In this document: positions 23,220-30,460 of the stretch, in pieces
Layout of the letters: every line of letters starts with the position of its first letter
Numbering within the stretch: the first letter of the stretch is position 1
Source: Campylobacterales bacterium
Lineage (GTDB): Bacteria > Campylobacterota > Campylobacteria > Campylobacterales > JAADDG01
Direction of reading: 5' to 3'
Assembly: GCA_027009865.1 (NCBI GenBank)
Contig: JALVCR010000099.1
Span: 1-35,408, forward strand
DNA: 35,408 nucleotides
Program-made: the position numbers and the translations under genes
Notes under the pieces: generated by a model
Seen by the model: the letters and a program-made list of their open reading frames with translations, nothing else
Told to the model about the DNA's origin: nothing
Database searches by the model: none

Positions 23220-24024
23220 AATCTATCCCTTCATTTAGAGATTCAACGGCACTCTTCTTACTTCTTGGAGTAACCGTTGTCTGAATTCCCTTGCTTCCTT
23301 TAAGACGTCTCTCATCACTCTTTTGCCACCCTTTTACATAATGGCTTCCAACCTTTCCTAAGGCTACATCTCTTGGCAAAACTTTTATAGCTGCAATTTC
23401 AGTTACACACGCATGCTCGCAAAGACCGCATCCAGTGCAGTAATCGGGATCGACAACCGGTAAAAGTTTTGCATGCTTTCCGGTTCTCTCATTTTGCCTA
23501 TACTCCATAAAAATAGCCTTATCCAATAAAGGACAGGCTCTATAGCAAGCATCGCACTGTATTCCCCAATAAGCTATGCAATCTTTTATATCTACAATGG
23601 CAACACCCATTCTCATTTGAGTAATATCAAAAACTCTCTTACCCTCTTTAACCTCAGAAACACTATCTATATCAAGTGCTCCCGTAGGACAAGGAGGAAC
23701 ACAAGGAATATCATCGCACATATAGCATGGAATATCCCTTGGAATAAAATATGGCGTTCCTATCGGTTTATTATCTCCCGGCTTTGCAAGCATTAAAGTA
23801 TCATAAGGACAAGCCTCCACGCAAAGCCCGCATTTAATACAAAGAGATATGAAATCTTTCTCTTTTTTAGCTCCCGGCGGTCTTAGGAGGAGAGGAGCGG
23901 CTTTAGCCTCATCTACAAAAGCGCTCCATACCAATCCTCCTACTGTTGCTATCGCAACATTCTGTGCCATTTGAATGAGAAATCTTCTTCTCTCTTTATT
24001 TTTGGGAGCTTTATTTTTTCCCAT
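23212..24024 (-). CDS. napG: NapG, periplasmic polyferredoxin
   Basis: Twin-arginine exported iron-sulfur protein, partner of NapH. The signal contains ERRRFLIQM, and four cysteine sets follow: CIKCGLCVEACP, CYMCDDIPCVPPCP, CDACYRACP and CTGCGLCEHAC. I chose ATG 24024, preceded by GAGGGGGAGGAG; the longer TTG start at 24060 would include the ribosome site itself. The protein is then 270 residues. It is a paralogue of NosG (shared LRPPGA motif). Confidence 0.93.
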   Translation of the reverse strand: MGKNKAPKNKERRRFLIQMAQNVAIATVGGLVWSAFVDEAKAAPLLLRPPGAKKEKDFISLCIKCGLCVEACPYDTLMLAKPGDNKPIGTPYFIPRDIPCYMCDDIPCVPPCPTGALDIDSVSEVKEGKRVFDITQMRMGVAIVDIKDCIAYWGIQCDACYRACPLLDKAIFMEYRQNERTGKHAKLLPVVDPDYCTGCGLCEHACVTEIAAIKVLPRDVALGKVGSHYVKGWQKSDERRLKGSKGIQTTVTPRSKKSAVESLNEGIDFE

Positions 24025-24074
24025 CTCCTCCCCCTCTTTAAGGCTTTTAGAATTGTTCAAAACAATTCCTTCCT

Positions 24075-26885
24075 TTATGCTTTATAAATTTTAACCGCAC
24101 ATTTTTTGTAATCGGTTTGTTTAGAAATAGGACAAGTTGCATCCAATGTAACTTTATTTATAAAAACCCTCTCGTCAAACCAAGGAACAAACACCAATCC
24201 TTTAGGAGGTCTGTTTCTTCCTCTTGTCTCAACTCTTGCTTTGATTTTTCCTCTTCTGCTCTCTACCCAAACCAAATCTCCTCTTTTTACGCCTCTTTTC
24301 TTGGCATCTTCAGGATGCATATAGCAAAGAGCTTCAGGAACCGCGCGATATAGTTCTGGAACTCTCATAGTCATTGTTCCACTGTGCCAATGCTCCAAAA
24401 CCCTTCCTGTGCATAGCCAAGTATCATACTCTTTATCCGGAGTCTCAGGCGGCTCCATATAAGGTCTCATAAATATTTTGGCTTTATTTGGCAAATGAAC
24501 TTTAGGCTTGGATTTATCAGGACCCCTTAGAGTTCCTTGAGGAATAGTTTTTAGAGCATGCCCATAGAATGCAAACTCTCCTTTAACTCTTCCTTTCTCT
24601 TTCTCTCTTTTTGCATAAGGATCGTAGTTTACGTTAAATCTCCAAGGAGTATCTTTACCGTTAACTACAGGCCATCTTAAGCCTCTTACTTTATGATAAA
24701 CATCAAACGGAGCATAATCGTGTCCACGTCCCGCACCAAATTGTCTATACTCTTCCCAGAGAGCTTTTTGAATAAAGAATCCATATCCTTTAAAAGGCTT
24801 TCCGTCAGTTCCTATTACGTTTCTCTTATCTCCCTCAGCTTCCGTATTTCCAAAACCTTCGCCTATTGGGTCAGGCCATTTGAAAGATTTGTAATATTTA
24901 TTGGCAAATAGAACATCAAACAAATTATCCTCAGGGCTATAACCCATTTTTTTAGCTTCTTCTAAAACATTTGGCAATACTGTGCCGTCAGGAAGTTTCC
25001 ACTCTTTCCATACCTCTTTTAGTTTAAATCTTTTTGCAAACTCAGTATATTGCCAAACATCAGGCATAGCATTTCCGACAGGAGTTACTTGCTGTCTCCA
25101 GTGTTGAGTTCTTCTCTCAGCATTTCCGTAAGCTCCCCATTTTTCGTAAATCATAGCACTTGGTAAAATAAGATCCGCTACTTTGGCGCTGATTCCAGGA
25201 TATCCGTCGCTTACTACAATAAAGTTATCCATAGTTCTTGCGGCTTTTATCCAGTGATTGGCATTTGCAGTATCTTGCCAAGGATTACATACTTGAACCC
25301 AAGCAAATTTTATTTTTCCATCTTCCAAATCTCTCATTATTTTAACGATATGGCTTCCAACTTTAGGATTAATGGTTCCTTTTGGTAATCTCCAAATTTT
25401 CTCTGCAATCTCTCTGTGTTTTGGATTAAATACTACCATATCTGCCGGAAGTCTGTGAGCAAATGTTCCAACCTCTCTTGCAGTTCCGCAAGCGCTTGGC
25501 TGTCCAGTTAAACTAAAAGCTCCGCTTCCTGGAAGAGATTGTTTTCCTACTAAGAAATGAACAACATAGCTTAACTCGTTATCCCATGTTCCTCTGGTAT
25601 GCTGATTCATACCCATCGTCCAGAAGGATACTACTTTTCTGCCCTTCTCAACATAGTAATCTTTAAGTCTTTTTAGTTTTGCTTTAAAGCTCTCCAAACT
25701 CTCATCTGGATCTCCCTTTGCCACTTTTGCCACATAATCAAGAGTATAAGGTTCAAGTCCTTTTTTAAATTCTTCAAAACTGATAGCCCAATGCTTTCCG
25801 GCAGCTTTTGCATGTTTCATTTGCATAACTTTAGTATCGCCATAGCCAAAAGGTTTAAGAGCCACTCTCTCTGCATCGCTTAAAGGTTTTGCAGCTTGAT
25901 GGGATACAGTCTCCATCTCTTTTTTGCTGTATCCAAGCTTTGCAGCATGTTTTGGATTTCTCATACCGTAACCGATATCAGGAAATCCTGTGGCAAATAC
26001 GGTATAGTCTTTAACAAAATTCCAATCTATGGCATCTGGGTGATCATAAACTATGCTTCTTGCAATATAGTTCCAAATTGCCAAATCTGTATTTGGTTTG
26101 AAAATAATAACATCATCTGCCAAATCACAAGTTCTGTGAACATATGTAGATAAAACTACAACTTTCACTTTTTTAGGATTAGAAAGTTTTCTATCGGTAC
26201 ATCTTGCCCACAAAATCGGATGCATCTCCGCCATATTGGAGCCCCATACCGCAATCGTATCGGTAAGCTCTATATCGTCATAACAACCTGCCGGTTCATC
26301 TATTCCGAAAGTTTGAATAAATCCTGCAACCGCACTTGCCATACAGTGTCTTGCATTCGGATCTATATTGTTGCTTCTAAATCCCGCTTTCATCAATTTA
26401 GCGGCGGCATAACCCTCTTGAACCGTATATTGTCCCGAACCAAAAAAGGCCACGCCTGTAGGTCCAAGCTCGTTATAGGCTCTTTTAAACTGTTTTTCCA
26501 TCTCATCGTAAGCTCTTTTCCAGCTTACTGGCTTAAATTTACCCTTTTTATCAAACTCACCTTTTTCATTAACTCTTAAAAGAGGAGTTGTAAGTCTATC
26601 AGCACCATACATGATTTTGGCAGTAAAATAACCTTTAATACAGTTTAGACCTCTGTTTACCGGAGCCAAAGGATCACCTTTTACAGCAACAATTCTATCA
26701 TTTTTAGTAGCAATCATAATACCGCAACCGGTTCCGCAGAAACGGCAGACCGCTTTATCCCATCTCCATCCCTTTTCAGCTTCCTTGCTCGCAGCTTCCA
26801 CATCTTTTGGGATTGAAAGACCAACGGCACTTGCAGCTGCAGCAGCCGCACTGCTTTTTAAAAAATCTCTACGACTAAGTGACAT
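24075..26885 (-). CDS. napA: Periplasmic nitrate reductase catalytic subunit
   Basis: Molybdenum bis-MGD enzyme reducing nitrate to nitrite in the periplasm. The twin-arginine signal is SRRDFLKS (residues 4-11). The 4Fe-4S cysteines are C47, C50, C54 and C82 (CRFCGTGC ... NCIKGYF), and the molybdenum cysteine is in NARHCMAS near residue 177. The remaining molybdopterin-binding regions (WGSNMAEMHP, STYVHRT, WTMGMNQHTRGT, LTGQPSACG) and the C-terminal HSGTMT and KQTDYK are present. With ATG 26885 (AAGGAGG upstream) it has 936 residues; the longer frame to 26942 crosses the predicted transcript start. It leads the napAGHBFLD operon. Confidence 0.97.
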   Translation of the reverse strand: MSLSRRDFLKSSAAAAAASAVGLSIPKDVEAASKEAEKGWRWDKAVCRFCGTGCGIMIATKNDRIVAVKGDPLAPVNRGLNCIKGYFTAKIMYGADRLTTPLLRVNEKGEFDKKGKFKPVSWKRAYDEMEKQFKRAYNELGPTGVAFFGSGQYTVQEGYAAAKLMKAGFRSNNIDPNARHCMASAVAGFIQTFGIDEPAGCYDDIELTDTIAVWGSNMAEMHPILWARCTDRKLSNPKKVKVVVLSTYVHRTCDLADDVIIFKPNTDLAIWNYIARSIVYDHPDAIDWNFVKDYTVFATGFPDIGYGMRNPKHAAKLGYSKKEMETVSHQAAKPLSDAERVALKPFGYGDTKVMQMKHAKAAGKHWAISFEEFKKGLEPYTLDYVAKVAKGDPDESLESFKAKLKRLKDYYVEKGRKVVSFWTMGMNQHTRGTWDNELSYVVHFLVGKQSLPGSGAFSLTGQPSACGTAREVGTFAHRLPADMVVFNPKHREIAEKIWRLPKGTINPKVGSHIVKIMRDLEDGKIKFAWVQVCNPWQDTANANHWIKAARTMDNFIVVSDGYPGISAKVADLILPSAMIYEKWGAYGNAERRTQHWRQQVTPVGNAMPDVWQYTEFAKRFKLKEVWKEWKLPDGTVLPNVLEEAKKMGYSPEDNLFDVLFANKYYKSFKWPDPIGEGFGNTEAEGDKRNVIGTDGKPFKGYGFFIQKALWEEYRQFGAGRGHDYAPFDVYHKVRGLRWPVVNGKDTPWRFNVNYDPYAKREKEKGRVKGEFAFYGHALKTIPQGTLRGPDKSKPKVHLPNKAKIFMRPYMEPPETPDKEYDTWLCTGRVLEHWHSGTMTMRVPELYRAVPEALCYMHPEDAKKRGVKRGDLVWVESRRGKIKARVETRGRNRPPKGLVFVPWFDERVFINKVTLDATCPISKQTDYKKCAVKIYKA

Positions 26886-26941
26886 ATAAGCCTCCTTCTT
26901 AATTTTACCCTGTAACAGGCAATAGTAGACTAACAATAGCA

Positions 26942-26983
26942 ATTCTATATTTTTTATAAAAATAGTGCATTGACATAAATCAA
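26942..26983 (-). promoter_or_regulatory. napA: Fnr-type class II promoter of napA
   Basis: Box TTGACATAAATCAA (26970-26983) and minus-strand -10 TAGAAT (26947-26942) with 29.5 bp between box centre and the -10 start. The transcript would begin near 26935, about 50 bases before the napA ATG. The box is identical to the distal box at nosZ. Confidence 0.75.
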
Positions 26984-27002
26984 TATCGTAAATTTGCGAT
27001 AT
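26983..27002. promoter_or_regulatory. 20-bp palindromic operator candidate between napA and the FmdE-like gene
   Basis: ATATCGTAAATTTGCGATAT is symmetrical except for one pair (18 of 20 bases). It directly abuts the napA Fnr-like box on the upstream side. The size and symmetry are those of a dimeric regulator site. The regulator is unknown; it does not match the NsrR or ModE consensus that I remember. Confidence 0.5.
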
Positions 27003-27087
27003 CTCCTAAATCTGTTTAAGCCTATATTGCTATTAAATTTGGGATATGTTACCATTTATCCTTCATTAAAAATAAAGGGGAGAGAGA

Positions 27088-27690
27088 ATGAATTATCCTG
27101 CATTTTTCGATAAAGTAGAAAAGATAAAACTATATGATCCTTTAGCGGATTTCTTAGGAGCGATAGAAAACGGCGAGATGCAAATAGAGTATATTGACGC
27201 GGTTAAATTTGCAGGCCACTCCTGCCCTACGGTAGCGGGAGCATATTTGATGACTCTTTTGGGATTAAGAGAGCTTTTTGCTAACTCTTTACCAATTAGA
27301 GGAGAGATAGAGGTTTTTATAAAAGGAGAGAAAAAAGAGGGGGTAAACGGCGTGATAGGAAATACGATAGCTTTTATCTGCGGAGTCAGCGATGAGGCGG
27401 GTTTTAAGGGAATAGGCGGAAATTTCAACAGGTCAAATAAGCTCTTTTTTAATTCTCAAATTCCAAAAGATGTAAGATTAAAAAGAGCAGATACAAAAGA
27501 TTATGTCGATATCTCTTATGATAGTTCTATAATTCCCCCAAATCCTAAAATGAAAGAACTAATGCAGCTTATAATGATGAAAAGAGCGGATGAAAATATA
27601 AAAAAAGAGTTTCAAAAATTGTGGCAAGAGAGAGTTAAGAAGATACTGCTTTCAAAAGAGCTTTGGCCAAAAATGATACTAATCTCTTAA
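27088..27690 (+). CDS. FmdE-domain protein
   Basis: Protein of 200 residues, similar in pattern to the FmdE/FwdE domain found next to formylmethanofuran dehydrogenase and other molybdenum enzymes. The core motif FAGHSCPTVAGAYLM (about 42-56) holds the family histidine and cysteine, and CGVSDEAGFKGIGG (about 98-111) follows. No membrane segment or signal peptide. The ATG follows AAGGGGAGAGAG. It is divergent from napA across a shared regulatory region and ends in a bidirectional terminator. A link with molybdenum or metal supply to Nap is inference from position only. Confidence 0.7.
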   Translation: MNYPAFFDKVEKIKLYDPLADFLGAIENGEMQIEYIDAVKFAGHSCPTVAGAYLMTLLGLRELFANSLPIRGEIEVFIKGEKKEGVNGVIGNTIAFICGVSDEAGFKGIGGNFNRSNKLFFNSQIPKDVRLKRADTKDYVDISYDSSIIPPNPKMKELMQLIMMKRADENIKKEFQKLWQERVKKILLSKELWPKMILIS

Positions 27691-27716
27691 AAAGTCCCTT
27701 TTAGGGACTATTTTTT
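27691..27716. terminator. Bidirectional terminator
   Basis: A 6-bp stem AGTCCC / GGGACT with loop TTTTA lies between convergent genes. On the plus strand it is followed by ATTTTTT, on the minus strand by TTTTT, so it can stop both the FmdE-like gene and the 30350-27708 operon. Confidence 0.85.
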
Positions 27717-28214
27717 GATATATGTCAAAAATTTATCTTCACTCTCTTTGGCGCTAAATACTTCATAACCTCTCTTTAAAAACTCATCAATTAAAGGAGC
27801 CGGCTTAAAATCGGTCTCTAACAGCAAAACATCCCCTTTTTCAAAATCTTTTAAAATTTTATTGATATAGGAGAGAGGATTTTCTCCTTCATCTAAAAGC
27901 TTGTTTCCATTAACTATTGCTTTTGGCTCTTTTGTAGCCCATATAGGAAAACTTTTTTCCTCTTTTTGCTCATTATCTTCAATATTTTCAATCTCTTCTT
28001 TTCCAACAAGCCTTCTTATTTTATTTAATAAATCCAAAGGCTCCATTCCCCCTACGATAGCCGCTTGTTTGATACCGGCTACCCTTGCTATTGTTCTTCT
28101 TAAAACGGGGTTTTTTAGCTTTTTAAATTTGGGATTTATTTTAATAAGCTCATCTTCTAAGAAAGGATACTCCTTTAAAAGATCGTAAATCTTGGTATTT
28201 AAATCTATCTCCAT
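27708..28214 (-). CDS. DUF1858 plus DUF2249-like protein
   Basis: Cytoplasmic protein of 168 residues with two parts. Residues about 3-65 match the DUF1858 pattern (TKIYDLLKEYPFLEDELIKI, then NPKFKKLKNPVLRRTIARVA and the AAIVGGM ending). Residues about 85-168 (LDEGENPLSYINKILKDFEKGDVLLLETDFKPAPLIDEFLKRGYEVFSA) resemble the DUF2249 fold. It is the last gene of the Fnr-box operon, overlapping the preceding gene by 10 bp. No biochemical role is known to me; similar domains occur beside nitrogen-oxide genes. Confidence 0.7.
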   Translation of the reverse strand: MEIDLNTKIYDLLKEYPFLEDELIKINPKFKKLKNPVLRRTIARVAGIKQAAIVGGMEPLDLLNKIRRLVGKEEIENIEDNEQKEEKSFPIWATKEPKAIVNGNKLLDEGENPLSYINKILKDFEKGDVLLLETDFKPAPLIDEFLKRGYEVFSAKESEDKFLTYIKK

Positions 28215-28432
28215 ATCTTCTCGCCCCTTTTATATCGCCTATACATTATATAGAAATCTTTAAAAATCAAAATAAGAGAATATATCCATAAAATATCCAA
28301 AACTATATTTCTATCATATCCTAAATAAAAATATAAAACGGGAAGGCCTATAACAATAGGCCATTTCATATAATAAAAAAATAAAATTCCAACCCCGTAT
28401 AGATGGCGAAGCTCCCTTTTTAAATCTCTCAT
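28205..28432 (-). CDS. Small two-helix membrane protein
   Basis: Protein of 75 residues with two hydrophobic segments (about 22-40 and 46-62) and a basic C-terminal tail MYRRYKRGEKIWR. It begins with ATG overlapping the preceding stop (ATGA) and overlaps the next gene by 10 bp, so it is tightly coupled in the operon. Family not recognised. Confidence 0.65.
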   Translation of the reverse strand: MRDLKRELRHLYGVGILFFYYMKWPIVIGLPVLYFYLGYDRNIVLDILWIYSLILIFKDFYIMYRRYKRGEKIWR

Positions 28433-28746
28433 TTAAACAGATTTGCCCCCAAAGCCTTCTTAACCTCTTCGCTTGCCATAGTGATATTCCAAGGCGGATC
28501 CCAAACTATCTCAACCGTAACTTCTCCAACCCCCGGAAGCTTCTCTACAGCCTCTTTAACCCACTGCTGCATCATCTGATGCAAAGGGCATCCTCTCGTA
28601 GATAGAGTCATTTTTACATGGACATTATTTTCATCGTCAATCTCCACATCGTAAATAAGCCCCATATCTACAACATTAAATCCAACTTCTGGATCTATTA
28701 CCGTCTTTATCGCATCATAAACTTGCTCTTTTGTAAGTTTACTCAT
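28429..28746 (-). CDS. DUF59/MIP18-family protein (SufT/PaaD-like)
   Basis: Cytoplasmic protein of 105 residues of the DUF59 family. Visible motifs are VIDPEVGFNVVDMGLIYDVEI, MTLSTRGCPLHQMM (the conserved T-x-x-GCP cysteine) and EIVWDPPWN. Family members take part in iron-sulfur cluster assembly or carriage. The start is ATG 28746 with AGGAG upstream; a TTG at 28764 is in frame but less likely. It overlaps the end of the oxidase-like gene by 8 bp, suggesting that it helps to mature a partner in this operon. Confidence 0.82.
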   Translation of the reverse strand: MSKLTKEQVYDAIKTVIDPEVGFNVVDMGLIYDVEIDDENNVHVKMTLSTRGCPLHQMMQQWVKEAVEKLPGVGEVTVEIVWDPPWNITMASEEVKKALGANLFK

Positions 28747-29989
28747 TTTCACTCCTAAATTCAAGCATCCATTTTAAAGAAAATCCTAAAAATAAAGCTC
28801 CCATAAAAAGCAGATAAACTCCTCCCCTAAAAAGCTCGTCATTGCTTACCAAAAGCCCCAAAGTAGATAAAACTGCTCCAGCAAAACTAAACCAAAACTC
28901 AAATTCCGCCATCTTTTTTGGATACATCTCGTTTAACATCGGAACTTTTCTTTTTCCAACAAGAGGAGAGAATCTATGAAACCATACCAAAAAAGGAACT
29001 ATTTTATAAAGATGGCCGTTTATTAAAAAAGCAAAAAATCCCACAAACAAAAGCCACATTGAGGAATATAAAAAATTATTTGCTCCTCCTCCGCTTAGAA
29101 TATACAAAAATCCAAGCAAAAGCGAAACAAATAAAGATATATAACCAAAAATCATAGATTTATACCAGATATCCATCTCTCTTCTGACTCTTTTTTGATA
29201 AATTAAAAATATCTGATATAAGTAAAAAACTATTGAAACAAAAGAGAGAAAATAGCCGACTAATTTAATAATATCAGCCTTTAAAAAAACTCCTGCAAAA
29301 ACCAAAGCAACCGAATAGATCATAAACTTAAAAGCAAGATTTATAGCTCTCTCATTAAAGCCGTGGGCAAGGCCGAACATTGGAAGCAAAATCAAAGATA
29401 TTCCCATAATTGTAATTAATACATATCCTCCCACAACCGCAAAAACATGAGCTTTTAAAATCTCCTCTATATCAACCCCCATAAATCCAGAAAGCGTCAA
29501 AGCCATCAGAAACCCGCTTAAAATTCCAATCAAAAGAAAAATATTTGAAACTTTGACAGCTTTTACAGTTAATGAATTTAATGAGGTTTTCTTTATCGTC
29601 AAAAACACATCAACCGCAAAAATAATCATTGAGCTTAAAACAAGTATCCCCCCGAAACTTAAAAGTATCGGATTAAGCCAAAAACCGGCTACCAGCAAAA
29701 CAGTTCCTATCAAAAGAAGAGGGAAAATTAGATAATACCAGTCTATGCTAAAATGGCCGGTTTCTAAAACAACCGGGACAAGCTGAGCCATCGCTCCAAA
29801 AATTATCATCATAACATAGCCGATTAAAAAAAGATGAACCCATCCAGCTACGCTAAGCTCTCTAAAATCAAATCCGGCAGAATAAAAAAGAGCCGAAAGC
29901 ATCGACAAAATATAAAAAACAACACCGCTTATAAAAAACGGCGTAATTAATTTAAAAGGCGGCGCAAAATCTTTAGATACGTTAAACAC
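28739..29989 (-). CDS. Haem-copper-oxidase-like multipass membrane protein (NnrS-like?), function unknown
   Basis: Integral membrane protein of 416 residues with about 12 helices. Two stretches resemble each other and the haem-binding helix II of haem-copper oxidases: GWVHLFLIGYVMMIIFGAM ending in QLVP (about residue 50) and AHVFAVVGGYVLITIMGI ending in LLP (about residue 186). Further histidines lie in FGLAHGF (about 210) and GHLYKIVPFLVWFHRF (about 333). The start is GTG 29989. It has no NorB active-site set, so it is not a NO reductase by sequence. NnrS, a membrane haem protein tied to NO stress, is the closest idea; this is tentative. It sits in an Fnr-box operon. Confidence 0.6.
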   Translation of the reverse strand: MFNVSKDFAPPFKLITPFFISGVVFYILSMLSALFYSAGFDFRELSVAGWVHLFLIGYVMMIIFGAMAQLVPVVLETGHFSIDWYYLIFPLLLIGTVLLVAGFWLNPILLSFGGILVLSSMIIFAVDVFLTIKKTSLNSLTVKAVKVSNIFLLIGILSGFLMALTLSGFMGVDIEEILKAHVFAVVGGYVLITIMGISLILLPMFGLAHGFNERAINLAFKFMIYSVALVFAGVFLKADIIKLVGYFLSFVSIVFYLYQIFLIYQKRVRREMDIWYKSMIFGYISLFVSLLLGFLYILSGGGANNFLYSSMWLLFVGFFAFLINGHLYKIVPFLVWFHRFSPLVGKRKVPMLNEMYPKKMAEFEFWFSFAGAVLSTLGLLVSNDELFRGGVYLLFMGALFLGFSLKWMLEFRSENE

Positions 29990-30005
29990 CTTCTAACTCT
30001 CCTTT

Positions 30006-30350
30006 CTAACCCTCACAGTGAGAATCGTTTAAATTAGCTTTTTCGCTCTCTCCCTCTTTATAGCTAAAAACCAATCTCACATTTCCGTCTGGAAGTTCCT
30101 CTTTTTCAATATTATAGTTTTGCTCAATCTTATTTAAAAGTCCCATTGGCATTTTATGATTTATCATAACAAGCTTGATATTTGGAGAATTTACAAGCTT
30201 CAAACCGGCCATCGCATTTACCATAGGCTCGGGAGGACCGCATCTGCTTGTATCAAATTGATAATAAGTAACTCCGTCTTTTTCATATTTAAAAAAATCA
30301 ACGCTTGCTCCGGGAACCTCCACTTTTTGAGCATTGTCTGGCAAATACAT
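30006..30350 (-). CDS. DUF2249-like protein
   Basis: Small soluble protein of 114 residues. The core (about residues 28-95) reads as a DUF2249 variant: FDTSRCGPPEPMVNAMAGL, then INHKMPMGLLNKIEQNYNIEKE and NVRLVFSYKEG. A cysteine precedes the PPEP motif, and a second lies in SHCEG at the C-terminus. The ATG follows AAGGAGG. It is the first gene of an operon controlled by a near-ideal Fnr-type promoter, 16 bp ahead of the oxidase-like gene. Function unknown. Confidence 0.68.
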   Translation of the reverse strand: MYLPDNAQKVEVPGASVDFFKYEKDGVTYYQFDTSRCGPPEPMVNAMAGLKLVNSPNIKLVMINHKMPMGLLNKIEQNYNIEKEELPDGNVRLVFSYKEGESEKANLNDSHCEG

Positions 30351-30384
30351 AAAAAACCTCCTTATTTAAGATAAAAATTGTCTT

Positions 30385-30426
30385 ATTTTATCACTTCAAA
30401 GCTTTATTGTCATTGATTCATATCAA
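30385..30426 (-). promoter_or_regulatory. Fnr-type class II promoter of the DUF2249/DUF59 operon
   Basis: Perfect box TTGATTCATATCAA (30413-30426) and -10 TAAAAT (30390-30385) on the minus strand. Spacing from box centre is again 29.5 bp. The transcript would start near 30378, 28 bases before the ATG. Confidence 0.8.
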
Positions 30427-30460
30427 AATATAAAATTTTTATCTATTTTATAAGCTGAAA

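Noticed and set aside
26886..26942. Longer start for napA
   Set aside because: It would place residues before the twin-arginine signal and overlap the promoter; ATG 26885 has AAGGAGG upstream.
28739..29989. Second NO reductase (NorB-like) at this locus
   Set aside because: The helix-II-like histidine motifs are present, but the HxxxE and HH active-site motifs of NorB are missing.
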